NCBI GenBank assembly: GCA_013298775.1
Contig: JAAFIV010000003.1
Location: forward strand, 1 to 64,000
DNA from: Ignavibacteria bacterium
GTDB taxonomy: Bacteria; Bacteroidota; Ignavibacteria; Kapaibacteriales; UBA4661
Length of the DNA stretch: 64,000 nt
Direction of reading: 5' to 3'
The number at the start of each line of letters is the position of its first letter. The stretch's first letter is position 1. Below, piece after piece: positions 8,826-17,581 of the stretch. The notes under the pieces were generated by a model. That model was not told the origin of the DNA and made no database searches. It was given only the letters and a program-made list of their open reading frames with translations. Made by a program: the position numbers and the translations under genes.

Positions 8826-8867
8826 TCGTCCTACCGTTTCTTGGGCGGTAGAACGGGTTTCACGGAA
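8826..8867. repeat. Palindromic repeat family C, copy 1
   Basis: TCGTCCTACCGTTTCTTGGG followed by CGGTAGAACGGGTTTCACGG: an imperfect hairpin (TCCTACCG/CGGTAGAA) with a conserved tail GGGTTTC-CGGAAA. Other copies lie at 20897-20940, 27708-27739 and, inverted, 27811-27842. Confidence 0.7.
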
Positions 8868-8949
8868 AAGCTATCGCACTTCTCAGCCGTTGCACAGGAA
8901 GATTTGAACGGTACTAAATGATTTTCGTTGGAAAGAATCCTTGACCCAT

Positions 8950-9029
8950 TAGTGGCACAGACATTCTTGTCTGTGAGTGTTGGTGAGAGGTTCAGGCGAA
9001 TAACACAGACAAGAATGTCTGTGCCACTA
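8950..9029. repeat. Palindromic repeat family B, copy 2
   Basis: Arms TAGTGGCACAGACATTCTTG and CAAGAATGTCTGTGCCACTA, perfectly complementary, with a loop of about 28 nt different in sequence from copy 1. Confidence 0.9.
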
Positions 9030-9140
9030 TTGTTATTTTTTATCTTTTTAACCCAATACTGCGCTTGATTTCCAACCGAAATCATTTAGTACCATTTGAA
9101 CGATTTCCATTATTCACAAACAAGCAAAAACAAGTTCACC

Positions 9141-9581
9141 ATGAAAATTTCTCTCGGCTCCGACCACGCAGGATTTCGCTATAAGCAAGAACTGAAGCCA
9201 TATCTAGCAGAATTAGGACACGACGTTCGCGACTGCGGTACGCACTCGCTGGATTCGGTTGATTATCCCGATTTCGCAATAACAGTTGCCCGCGAAGTAG
9301 CGAGTAATGATGCGGAGTTTGGCGTGTTAGTCTGCGGAAGCGGTATTGGTGTTTCAATTACGGCAAACAAAGTAAGTGGCGTGCGAGCGGCAAACTGTCT
9401 CACCGAAGAAATGGCGAGCCTTGCGCGGCAGCACAATAACGCAAACGTCGTAACGGTCGGAGAGCGGCTTGTTTCCTTGGATGCAGCAAAAGCGATTGTG
9501 CGCACGTTTTTGGAAACACCCTTTGAAGGCGGTCGCCATGCGGGTCGGGTACAGAAAATCCATGATGTAACGGGGCGGTAA
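9141..9581 (+). CDS. rpiB: Ribose-5-phosphate isomerase B
   Basis: A 146-aa cytoplasmic enzyme interconverting ribose-5-phosphate and ribulose-5-phosphate in the pentose phosphate pathway. It shows the RpiB/LacAB signatures SDHAGF near the N-terminus, DSVDYPDFA, the catalytic-cysteine loop VCGSGIGVSITANK and ARQHNNANVV. Length is typical. The ATG at 9141 starts directly at the first beta strand (MKISLGSDHAG). The upstream in-frame ATG at 9096 would add 15 unconserved residues. The following glycosylase gene begins 4 bp after the stop, suggesting co-transcription. Confidence 0.95.
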   Translation: MKISLGSDHAGFRYKQELKPYLAELGHDVRDCGTHSLDSVDYPDFAITVAREVASNDAEFGVLVCGSGIGVSITANKVSGVRAANCLTEEMASLARQHNNANVVTVGERLVSLDAAKAIVRTFLETPFEGGRHAGRVQKIHDVTGR

Positions 9582-9584
9582 ATT

Positions 9585-10232
9585 GTGGAAAGTACAATCA
9601 CCGCCAAGCCTGATGCTTTCAGCTTCGGTAAGCATTTGCCCGAAGAATTTTTCCAGCAATCGCCAGAGGATTTGGCTCGTTCGCTTGTGGGAGCAATTCT
9701 CGTAAAGCGTGAAGGAGAGCGGCTTTTGGCGGGGCGCATCGTGGAAACAGAAGCATACTTGTCCTCGCAAGATGCCCGTCAGGATGCCTCCAGCCATGCC
9801 TTTCGTGGCAAAACAGCGAGGAATGAAGCTATGTTTGGGGAATCGGGAACGTTGTATGTTTACCAGATTTACGGAATACATCTTTGCGCAAATATCGTTA
9901 CCGAGCCGCAAGGAATAGGCTCTGCGGTTCTTCTGCGAGCAATAGAGCCGCTTGTGGGCTTGGAGATAATGTCGGAGCGGCGTGGATTATCGGTGGAAAA
10001 GTCTGTGGGAAAATCTATCAATCTCTGCCGAGGTCCGGGAAAACTTGCACAGGCTTTTGGCTTCACTTTGCAGGATAATTTTCGTTCCGTTGTGGAGGAA
10101 TCCTGTTATTGCTTGCCTGCCACAAAGCCAGTAAAAATCGGCATTTCAGCCCGTATTGGCATTACCAAAGCAGCCGATTTACCCTTGCGTTTTTTTGATG
10201 CGGAGAGCCGCTTCGTTTCTGCACATCGCTGA
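9585..10232 (+). CDS. Putative 3-methyladenine DNA glycosylase (AAG/MPG family)
   Basis: A 215-aa base-excision repair enzyme that removes alkylated purines. The family signatures are IVETEAYLSSQDARQDASSH (VETEAY carries the catalytic Glu of this fold), AFRGKTARNEAMFG, SGTLYVYQIYGIHLCANIV, AVLLRAIEPL and LCRGPGKLAQAFG. Length matches bacterial AAG. The start is a GTG 3 bp after the rpiB stop, so translation is probably coupled. Functionally unrelated to rpiB; the two seem simply co-transcribed. Confidence 0.93.
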   Translation: MESTITAKPDAFSFGKHLPEEFFQQSPEDLARSLVGAILVKREGERLLAGRIVETEAYLSSQDARQDASSHAFRGKTARNEAMFGESGTLYVYQIYGIHLCANIVTEPQGIGSAVLLRAIEPLVGLEIMSERRGLSVEKSVGKSINLCRGPGKLAQAFGFTLQDNFRSVVEESCYCLPATKPVKIGISARIGITKAADLPLRFFDAESRFVSAHR

Positions 10233-10303
10233 CTTTCATCGTCGAATTTCAACCAACATATCTCGTAAATTCACGTCTCCTAAAAACCCTTCTGTTCACA
10301 TAA

Positions 10304-11344
10304 ATGTCACAATACACGCCAACAGTTCTTATCACAGGCGGAAGCGGTTTTTTTGGTACAAACGCTGCCGAATGGTTTCGTTCAACGCGGGGAATGCGCG
10401 TGGTTTGTACTTCGTCGCATCCTGAAAAATATGCACGGTACACTTCCGAAGGTGCGCATTTCGCCGAGCATCCGCTTGTACGAGCAAATGTCTTGGATGC
10501 CTCATCAATAGTTGATTGTGTCGAAAAAATTGCACCAGATTATATCATTCATGCCGCAGCGTTTTCTGCACCCTTAGCCTGTGAAAAAGACCCTGAGCAT
10601 ACCTTTCGTGTAAATGTTGATGGTACAAAAAATGTTCTTCATGCCGCACAAGCACTGGATATTCCGCTTGTTTTTCTTTCGACCGATTTAGTGTTTAAGG
10701 GCGACCGAAACACCGAGCGCGAGGGCGCGTACACAGAGTCTATGCCGCCAGATGCCGAGATTGTGTATGGTAAAAGTAAAATTGCCGCCGAGCGTATTTT
10801 TCAAGAAAGCAATTTCGCACGGTGGGTAATTTTGCGAACATCACTCATGTTTGGTGGGCGTGTTGCATGGGCAAATGGTTTTCCACAGTTTGCGATTGAC
10901 CTGTTGAAAACTCAGCAACCAGCAACCTTGTTTTATGACCAATACCGCACTCCTACTTATGTTGCGGATATTGCACAGGCGATACAAGATCTTGTGGAAA
11001 ACTTTGTGGAAATGTCGGGTATATCGGGAAAACGTGGTGGAAAGAGTGGTGAAAAAACAAACAGAAGAATTGAACAAGAGGTTAAACAAGAAGTTAAACA
11101 AGAAATTTTCCATTGCGGCGGCGGAGAGCGAATTGACCGCGTACAATTTGTACAACGATGCTGCGCTGTGCTGGGTGTAGAAGCCTCGCAAATAGTAGCA
11201 AAAAGTATGAATGATGTTCCCGATTACACAACACGCGTGTACGATGTTTCGTTGGATTCTACCAAACTTTGCACACGTATCGCATGGCAGCAAACGCCCT
11301 TAGAATCAGCCTTTCAAGAGATGGTGTCGAGTTTTGAATTGTAA
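10304..11344 (+). CDS. RmlD-like NAD(P)-dependent sugar-nucleotide reductase/epimerase
   Basis: A 346-aa extended short-chain dehydrogenase. The N-terminal Rossmann motif is TGGSGFFG (residues 8-15), the active-site region is FLSTDLVF, and EIVYGKSKIAAER has the YxxxK pair. LRTSLMFGG and TPTYVADIAQAI match the RmlD substrate-binding (dTDP-4-dehydrorhamnose reductase) group. Between about 240 and 265 a charged, repetitive insert (EVKQEVKQE) interrupts the domain and looks like a slippage expansion. The substrate is not predictable: no rml genes are adjacent, and the glycan cluster is 33 kb away. Confidence 0.85.
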   Translation: MSQYTPTVLITGGSGFFGTNAAEWFRSTRGMRVVCTSSHPEKYARYTSEGAHFAEHPLVRANVLDASSIVDCVEKIAPDYIIHAAAFSAPLACEKDPEHTFRVNVDGTKNVLHAAQALDIPLVFLSTDLVFKGDRNTEREGAYTESMPPDAEIVYGKSKIAAERIFQESNFARWVILRTSLMFGGRVAWANGFPQFAIDLLKTQQPATLFYDQYRTPTYVADIAQAIQDLVENFVEMSGISGKRGGKSGEKTNRRIEQEVKQEVKQEIFHCGGGERIDRVQFVQRCCAVLGVEASQIVAKSMNDVPDYTTRVYDVSLDSTKLCTRIAWQQTPLESAFQEMVSSFEL

Positions 11345-11636
11345 GGTCTGGCGTGTTGTACGGTGACGAGGTGATTAAACTTTTCCTCAGTAATTTCTTT
11401 CCAAGAAATATGGAAGAGAGGATAGAACGAAGGTTTACGAGCAAAGAGTAAATTTAGATTTGCTTTTCTAGGAAAATCGTGTAGTTTAGGGCGCACCTGT
11501 TTGTGTGCATGTTGTCTCCGCAAAATCATTGATGCACAAGCCTCAGTGTACAGCGTAAGCAGCAGTACGACGACAAAGATAATTCAGTATAATTCGTTGT
11601 TCATATTCACTTTGATTTGTTCGAGGAGTGGTTTTC

Positions 11637-12758
11637 ATGTCCCGCTACGTTGTTGCTGTGATATGTTGTTTTGTCGTGATTGCCACGCAGGGAGTTCCGC
11701 TTTCTGCACAAGGTAAGAAAAAAGCGAAGGGTGCGAAAACCGCATCAGGAGCGGCTTCGGCATCACAACAGCCGAACTCTCCTCAATCCAAAACTCCTGC
11801 CTTACCAGAAGTAAAGCAAGGCGCATTGTTGGATTCAGCACAGTTGCTTATTCAGCCAACATTTATTTCGTTGGATGAAGCCCTGCGCCGTGCCGATAAA
11901 GTCTATAAACTACGCTTGGACGAAAACAACCTCACTGCCATACCCGCAACGATTGGACGTTTAGTGAATTTGCAAGAGTTATCGCTCAACTTTAACCAGC
12001 TTACAGCCTTGCCAGCAGAGATTGGAAAATTGACCAACCTGCAAGTATTGGTGCTGGATAAGAACAAAATTAAACGTCTGCCAACGGAATTGAAAAATCT
12101 GGTAAATCTTCAAAAATTATATTTGAATCATTACAATCAAATGGAAGATAGCGAAGTACCGCCAGATTACGATGCGGGTGTGGAACTACGCGCCTTGTGG
12201 CTTGCCGTAGATAGTTTGACGAAGCTGGAGACGCTGGGTTTAGGCGGAAATCGTTTGAAGGAAATTCCCGCTGGAGTATTGAGAATTCAAAGCCTGAAGC
12301 ATTTATACATCAATGATAATGCGCTTACGGAGCTACCCGACGGCATGAATAAATTGAAGAATTTGGAGCAACTTGATATTAGCAACAATCAGCTCAAAAC
12401 GCTTCCGACGGAAATTGGCAAGATGAAGAGCTTACAAATGCTGGATGTTCGTTTGAATAGTCTTTTGAAATTACCCCCAGAACTCGGCGACTGCTCGGCA
12501 ATGACAGAATTAGATATCGGTTTCAATTTGCTGAAAGAATTGCCAGAAGAAATTGGGAATTTGACCAAACTTGAACGCATCAACATTAGTAATAATCGGC
12601 TTTCTACGATACCTGCAAGTGTAGAACGGTGGGAAAAGTTGAAAAAGCTGAAGATGGTGGATAATCCAATTAAAGATGATGCGGATGTAGCAATGAAGCT
12701 CCGAAAGCTACAATTCCGCAAACCACCACCATCAATTGAACGAGATATAAAGCGGTAG
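11637..12758 (+). CDS. Secreted leucine-rich-repeat protein
   Basis: A 373-aa protein with a signal peptide (hydrophobic segment about 4-20, likely cut after LSAQ). A Lys/Ser/Pro-rich linker follows, then about nine 23-residue leucine-rich repeats of the type LQELSLNFNQLTALPAEIGK and LEQLDISNNQLKTLPTEIGK. The consensus LPxEIGxLxxLxxL is the plant/bacterial intracellular-Ras-group-like LRR, usually a protein-binding scaffold. The ATG at 11637 is preferred to a GTG at 11628 because GAGGAG (11623-11628) sits 8 nt upstream. No catalytic domain is attached. A strong terminator follows at 12781. Its location, periplasm or surface, is inferred from the signal peptide only. Confidence 0.88.
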   Translation: MSRYVVAVICCFVVIATQGVPLSAQGKKKAKGAKTASGAASASQQPNSPQSKTPALPEVKQGALLDSAQLLIQPTFISLDEALRRADKVYKLRLDENNLTAIPATIGRLVNLQELSLNFNQLTALPAEIGKLTNLQVLVLDKNKIKRLPTELKNLVNLQKLYLNHYNQMEDSEVPPDYDAGVELRALWLAVDSLTKLETLGLGGNRLKEIPAGVLRIQSLKHLYINDNALTELPDGMNKLKNLEQLDISNNQLKTLPTEIGKMKSLQMLDVRLNSLLKLPPELGDCSAMTELDIGFNLLKELPEEIGNLTKLERINISNNRLSTIPASVERWEKLKKLKMVDNPIKDDADVAMKLRKLQFRKPPPSIERDIKR

Positions 12759-13080
12759 AACGCTGAAGAACAAAGGAAATACGCCTTATTTACAGAGGAC
12801 ACATCTGTAAGTAAGGCGTTTTTGTCGAAAAGACTATCGGAAAACTGTCGGAAAGACTGTTGGAAAGACTGTCGGAACGGCGGTTGGAATGAAATCAAGC
12901 AAATACGAGCATTCTAGGGCAGCGATACGAACAAAACGAAAAAAAATTGCAGGTTGTGGGAAAAATGACAATTTTTTTGTTTTGTATTATGATTTTTGCA
13001 TATTGGAATGTGATTTATGAATCACACCCCTCATTCCTACTGGATAACTCTCTGTTTTCGTAACTTTTTGGAAGAAGCAT
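12759..13080. other. Intergenic region with terminator and short tandem repeats
   Basis: This 322-bp gap contains the terminator at 12781-12823. After it come 3-4 imperfect direct repeats of about 12-14 nt (GGAAAGACTGTC-like) between about 12825 and 12880. AT-rich sequence then leads to the next gene; no clear promoter motif was recognised. Confidence 0.6.
12781..12823 (+). terminator. Rho-independent terminator of the LRR gene
   Basis: A 16-bp stem, ACGCCTTATTTACAGA (12781-12796) against TCTGTAAGTAAGGCGT (12804-12819), with one mismatch, a 7-nt loop and a run of five T. It lies 22 bp after the LRR stop codon. Confidence 0.88.
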
Positions 13081-15504
13081 ATGTCCAAGGGCAGTGCTGG
13101 TAAAGTGTACTTTGTATTGTACCTTGCCGTAATTCTGGAACTTCTTATCATCATTGTAGAACGCGACGAAGCGGAAGAAGGTTTGCACAAAAAGACAAAA
13201 GAGTCGATGAAAATTGTGCAAAATATCTTATCGCAGCTTCAAAGCGGCTCTGGTAACTATGATATGAATGTTAGTCCGAATGACCTTATTATTATTCAGG
13301 ACAAAGCGACGTTGGAAGCTCTTCCGAAAGAGCAGAGAATCAAGCGTCAAAAATCATATAGTGTAAAAGTGAGCGTTACCGACGTATCCGAAGCCAAGCC
13401 TGGTGAAGGAGAAGGTGAAGGCGGCGGTGGCGGCGAAGAAAAGAAAGATTACACACTCACCAAACTCGCTAACGTTCAAGAGCTAACCTATCAGGTTTTC
13501 TATACAGAAACGCCGAAAGGTGAGTCGCAGGACGTTGCACCTCGCTTGCCAGATAGTACCTTTAATGGAAAGCGTCTGCGCGAATTTAAGCCAGGCGATG
13601 TGGCTACGTATGCCGACCCAACACAAGGTGGAAAATCAACAAACTGGAACTTGTTGGATGTTCGCCAATTGAAACTCGACGTGCCAGCAACGTATGAATA
13701 CACCAAGCCCGAAGGCGGTTGGAAAAAGCCGTTGTATAGTTTGGCTGTTGCTGGAACACAGGTAGATAGAGGTGCGCAAGCAAAAGACACTATTTTCTTT
13801 TATGATAGCGTCAAGTCCGATAAAGATTTTGCCAATAACGGCAAACTTTCATCACGGACATTTACCGTAAACTTCGACCCAGGCGAAGAGCGCAAAGACG
13901 GCTGGTATAAACTCCGTTTCTTCTCTAGCACCAATAAGATTCTTGGTGTGGATTTTGAAGCTGGCTCAAAAGAAATTAGCGATGAAGACCAAGTAAACGT
14001 TGGCGTTGTAAAGCTCAAAGTAAAAGCATTGCGCTCGGTAATGAGAGAATTGCAAAAAGAGCTTGATGGTAAAATGGAATTGCGCGACGTATGGTACGAC
14101 GGCTCTGGCGATTTTAATACGCGCCTGAAAGCCGTTGAAGAGCTAGACGCAGCCTTGAAACTTGGTCGTGAATTGAATAAAGATAACGAAGAAGTGTCGA
14201 GCAAACTTACGTTGTATGAATACATTGTAAAGCTCACCACACCAGGATTTTCAGCGTTCCTTTCGCAAAACCGTAGTACGATGGATATTGATGTGCAAGT
14301 GCGCAAGCCAGATGCACAGCAGCCAGCACCACGCGTGAGCGACCTCGACCCGAAAATCATTACTTTCGATAAGTTGAATAAAACGATTATTACGTTCGTT
14401 TTGTCTCCCGCTTCGTACTTCAAGCCGGGTAATCCCGAAATTGAAATTAAAGGTACGCCTTCTCTGGTTGGTCAATATCGTATAGAGCCAGATGTTGCTA
14501 CTGGCGAGACCGCACCTGCTCTGACGGGCGCGGCAGCAAACCAACCACGTAAATACCGCATGGTATTTGATAAGCCAATTGCGGCGGGTACGTATAATCT
14601 CAAAGTAACTTATCGTGGTGGCGGGAAAATGGACACCGCAACAAGTGAACTCAAAGTATTGCCAAGTATGCTTGATAACAAGAGTATGAAAGCAATTGCT
14701 GCGCTGAAATTGTACTATGGAAAACGTCTTGCCTTCCGTGCAAAATTGCCACTTGATGCAGAATTGCCGTTGCAGCAATTCAAGATTGATTATCAATTAG
14801 GTAACGAAAAGAAGATGCAGGATAATCCGTTCTCGGAATCGTATGTTGGTCCGAATATTCCAGCTTCGGCGAAGAAAGTGAAAATGGAAGTGGTGTGGAT
14901 TAACCCAGGCACAGGTGAGCGCGTTCCGCTTCTTTCCAAAGAAGTAACGCCAGACCAAACTCCACCAGATATCGCTTGCCAGTCTGCGATTGCGGAATTG
15001 AAATCTAGCGGTGCTGAAGCTCCAAAGAAAAAAGCAACTGGTAAAAAACCAGTTCAGCCAGCAAATTTCCAAGTGGTCATTAAAGGTATTTCCGTTGATT
15101 ACGAAGTACCGATTGACGCTGATAACAAAGACCCGAATGCAAGTAAAAGTATCAAAGCCACCTTAGGTGAGGTAGAATCGGACGGTCCAGCGGATATTGA
15201 TTTTACGGCATCGGAAACGAAGCTCAATATCTATAATGGTGATGAACCAGACCCAACCGCAGCTTGGAGTGCAACCGCAACAACCTTTGGTATTATTAGT
15301 GGCGAGTTTGATGCGGCAAGCGGTTCGTTCCCTATCACGATTCAAGTAAAAGATTTGCCGCCAAAGCCACCGGGAGAAACTCGTATTTTGCGAGGAACGA
15401 TTGCGGTGAAAGTTGGCGCGAAAATTGTAAATCGTAAAGCTGGTACATCTGCGAAGTCATCTGCTCCGCCATGTATTATCCCGATTAACATTCCGTATCA
15501 ATAA
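13081..15504 (+). CDS. Membrane-anchored periplasmic protein, GldM/PorM-like topology (unassigned)
   Basis: An 807-aa protein with a short cytoplasmic N-terminus, a single transmembrane helix (about 10-27, VYFVLYLAVILELLIIIV) and no cleavage site. A charged helical segment follows (28-60), then a long periplasmic region of beta-rich domains. Residues 110-125 are a Gly/Glu linker. A second helical region lies near 320-385, and Ig-like stretches near 440-545 and 660-800. The C-terminus is Pro-rich. One TM helix, a helical stalk and several Ig-like domains is the layout of the T9SS motor protein GldM/PorM. I see no decisive sequence match, and the usual neighbours GldK/GldL/GldN are absent, so I leave it unassigned. 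It opens a block of four envelope genes. Confidence 0.6.
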   Translation: MSKGSAGKVYFVLYLAVILELLIIIVERDEAEEGLHKKTKESMKIVQNILSQLQSGSGNYDMNVSPNDLIIIQDKATLEALPKEQRIKRQKSYSVKVSVTDVSEAKPGEGEGEGGGGGEEKKDYTLTKLANVQELTYQVFYTETPKGESQDVAPRLPDSTFNGKRLREFKPGDVATYADPTQGGKSTNWNLLDVRQLKLDVPATYEYTKPEGGWKKPLYSLAVAGTQVDRGAQAKDTIFFYDSVKSDKDFANNGKLSSRTFTVNFDPGEERKDGWYKLRFFSSTNKILGVDFEAGSKEISDEDQVNVGVVKLKVKALRSVMRELQKELDGKMELRDVWYDGSGDFNTRLKAVEELDAALKLGRELNKDNEEVSSKLTLYEYIVKLTTPGFSAFLSQNRSTMDIDVQVRKPDAQQPAPRVSDLDPKIITFDKLNKTIITFVLSPASYFKPGNPEIEIKGTPSLVGQYRIEPDVATGETAPALTGAAANQPRKYRMVFDKPIAAGTYNLKVTYRGGGKMDTATSELKVLPSMLDNKSMKAIAALKLYYGKRLAFRAKLPLDAELPLQQFKIDYQLGNEKKMQDNPFSESYVGPNIPASAKKVKMEVVWINPGTGERVPLLSKEVTPDQTPPDIACQSAIAELKSSGAEAPKKKATGKKPVQPANFQVVIKGISVDYEVPIDADNKDPNASKSIKATLGEVESDGPADIDFTASETKLNIYNGDEPDPTAAWSATATTFGIISGEFDAASGSFPITIQVKDLPPKPPGETRILRGTIAVKVGAKIVNRKAGTSAKSSAPPCIIPINIPYQ

Positions 15505-15539
15505 TCCGTATTGAAAATACTCATTGGGTAAATAGTCAT

Positions 15540-15591
15540 TATTCCTTGAGCAATTCTGCGGAAAATTTCTGAAGATATTTCGCAAGGAATA
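15540..15591. other. Imperfect intergenic stem-loop
   Basis: TATTCCTTG (15540-15548) is complementary to CAAGGAATA (15583-15591) with partly paired sequence between. It lies between the membrane-anchored protein and the next envelope gene. No T-run follows, so it may be an RNA-processing or stability hairpin rather than a terminator. Confidence 0.4.
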
Positions 15592-15654
15592 CTTCAATAA
15601 ATCCTTTAGAAATTATTACTATTCATCATTTTACTGATTGTAAGGATGCTGTTT

Positions 15655-17445
15655 ATGCGTAGCCTACATCGTAGCATATTCACAAGTTTGCTGGTTGCGG
15701 GAGTGTGGATGTCCTCAGCAAACCTTTCTGCTCAAGAGCTTACAAAAGCCTTCTTGCGAAGAATGGACTGGTATAAATACTCAAATATCTCTGTATTTGA
15801 GGCGGATGGTTCTGCTGTGAAGCGTTTCAAAGAAACCTTTACACCAAGTTTGCCGCGTACTGCTGCGCTTGAAGCTGCCGAGCAAGAATGTACCAACACC
15901 GATGATATCCGTAAGCGTATTACCAAAAAGCAGCCTGTACCGCAAGCTCTTATTGACGAAGGCGGTAGCCCTCAGGATTGCGAAGTGGTCAAGCTGTATT
16001 ACACAAATCTTGCCGCACTTGTTCAAATTGGTAAAGTCTATATCGTTACCGAGCGTTATCAAGAAGGACAAGAATTGAATATCTTGGGTGTTATTCCCAT
16101 TCAATCACCCGCTACTCCCGTAGCTGCGGCTGACCCCGATTTCTTGAAGAATTCCTTGAATGCTCCTCTTTCAACAGGTTTGATGGATGGCGCAGACCTT
16201 CGACAATTCAAAACAAAAGAGTTTGAAAAAAACGATTCTACTGGACAAATGGAGCCAGTAAAAGGTTCGATTGAGAGTACGGGTTCGGAAAATATGTATG
16301 ATTACTTGAAAGCAATTATCAAGCAAAATCCATCCGAGAAAACAAACCTCATTCGCCCGAGCCAAACAGTGGCAATGAAGATTAACAAGGAAATCGTTAC
16401 AAAAATGATTGCTGAAGATAAAGTCAGCGATTATGTGATGATTACTGAAGGTGAGCCGCACAAGGCTATTCCGAGTGATAAAACCTTTTTGGATGAAATT
16501 ACCATCGGTGCAGCCGACCTTATTAGCTGGCGGCACTACGAAGACCCTGCAAACGTACAAGGCGAGCCGACAAACTTGCCGAAATATGGCGTAGAGCTTC
16601 GTTTAGGCAATGACGATATTGGTTATCCATCGTTCTGGACAGAGCGTGCAGCCGCCAACTTCTTGTGGGATGGCGTAAAACTTGGCGCAATTCTTCCTTC
16701 AGCACTTTGGGCGCCTCAGTTGCTAAATTTGATGACAATACCCCGCCGCCAATCAGCCTTGCGTGAAATTGGTGGTGTGAACTTTGGTGTAGATTTCCCC
16801 TTCAAGTTGATTGACAAAAGCGGTGTGTTTAATCTTGGTGGTTCGTACATGATTGGCAATGCTGTTCAGTACAACTACGACGGTTTGTTTGCAGATGAAG
16901 GTGCCTTCTTGCCGAATGGCAGACCCGAATATACACGCTTGCGTCGTACATTCCTGATGCGTGCGCACGGTGCTGCTACGTACACGTTCTCTATCGGTAT
17001 TAACGACCCAGACAAAGAAAATCAAGGCTATTTTATTCGCTTCAAAATTGGTATGGCAGGATATTCTATGGAAGAATTCCGCCGCACAAATGATTGGCAA
17101 CAAATTCAAGACCCTTCTGCGCCAGGTGGCGTGCGCTGGCCCCGTCTTGAGGAAGATGCAAACCCATTAATGGAACGTACTGGAGGCGCAAACCTGAAAA
17201 TTGGTCCGCTTTTCCGTATTGAGTATATGGCGGCTGGTCTTTCTGCGCCATGGGGTTCGTATTTGCAGTTCTTTGATGGTGCAATTACAGGACAAGGCTG
17301 GTTGCAAGCACCAATTAGCGATACAGGATTCTTTACTGCTATCCGTTTGGATTGTCGTATTTTCGCACCCATCACACGCAGTGCATATCCTTGGGAGCAT
17401 AACGTGATTGCTATTCCTTCGGTGCGCTTTATTTTCCGTTGGTAA
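15655..17445 (+). CDS. Probable outer-membrane protein of the 13-21 kb envelope block
   Basis: A 596-aa exported protein I do not recognise. The signal peptide (about 5-25, ending LSAQ) is followed by a soluble N-terminal half with helices and two cysteines (about 77 and 105). From roughly residue 330 come alternating hydrophobic/polar strands with aromatic girdles, typical of a beta-barrel (GVNFGVDFPFKL, IRLDCRIFAP), ending in VRFIFRW with a C-terminal aromatic residue. ATG 15655 is preferred to ATG 15646, because AAGGA (15642-15646) overlaps the latter and lies 8 nt before the former. A periplasmic domain fused to a barrel would suit an outer-membrane partner of the upstream anchored protein. 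That is an inference from adjacency. Confidence 0.65.
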   Translation: MRSLHRSIFTSLLVAGVWMSSANLSAQELTKAFLRRMDWYKYSNISVFEADGSAVKRFKETFTPSLPRTAALEAAEQECTNTDDIRKRITKKQPVPQALIDEGGSPQDCEVVKLYYTNLAALVQIGKVYIVTERYQEGQELNILGVIPIQSPATPVAAADPDFLKNSLNAPLSTGLMDGADLRQFKTKEFEKNDSTGQMEPVKGSIESTGSENMYDYLKAIIKQNPSEKTNLIRPSQTVAMKINKEIVTKMIAEDKVSDYVMITEGEPHKAIPSDKTFLDEITIGAADLISWRHYEDPANVQGEPTNLPKYGVELRLGNDDIGYPSFWTERAAANFLWDGVKLGAILPSALWAPQLLNLMTIPRRQSALREIGGVNFGVDFPFKLIDKSGVFNLGGSYMIGNAVQYNYDGLFADEGAFLPNGRPEYTRLRRTFLMRAHGAATYTFSIGINDPDKENQGYFIRFKIGMAGYSMEEFRRTNDWQQIQDPSAPGGVRWPRLEEDANPLMERTGGANLKIGPLFRIEYMAAGLSAPWGSYLQFFDGAITGQGWLQAPISDTGFFTAIRLDCRIFAPITRSAYPWEHNVIAIPSVRFIFRW

Positions 17446-17581
17446 TTTATGCTTCAATGCGCATGAATTGGCACACTCTGTGTGTGCTAGATTTTAGCTA
17501 GATTTTTGAGAATAACCTTTTGAACTTGAATTTTGATTATTGAGAAATCTTTCTCATTCAATGATTTCAGACCGTAATCCT

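Larger units (their letters stand above)
8780..9140. other. Intergenic region with three repeats
   Basis: This 361-bp gap between the SEDS gene and rpiB is largely repeat: a family F unit (8784-8818), a family C palindrome (about 8826-8867) and family B copy 2 (8950-9029). The last 110 bp before rpiB must carry its promoter, but no clear motif stands out. Confidence 0.6.

Noticed and set aside
13081-15504. Calling this gene gldM/porM outright
   Set aside because: Only topology matches; no diagnostic sequence motif and no gldL/gldN next to it.
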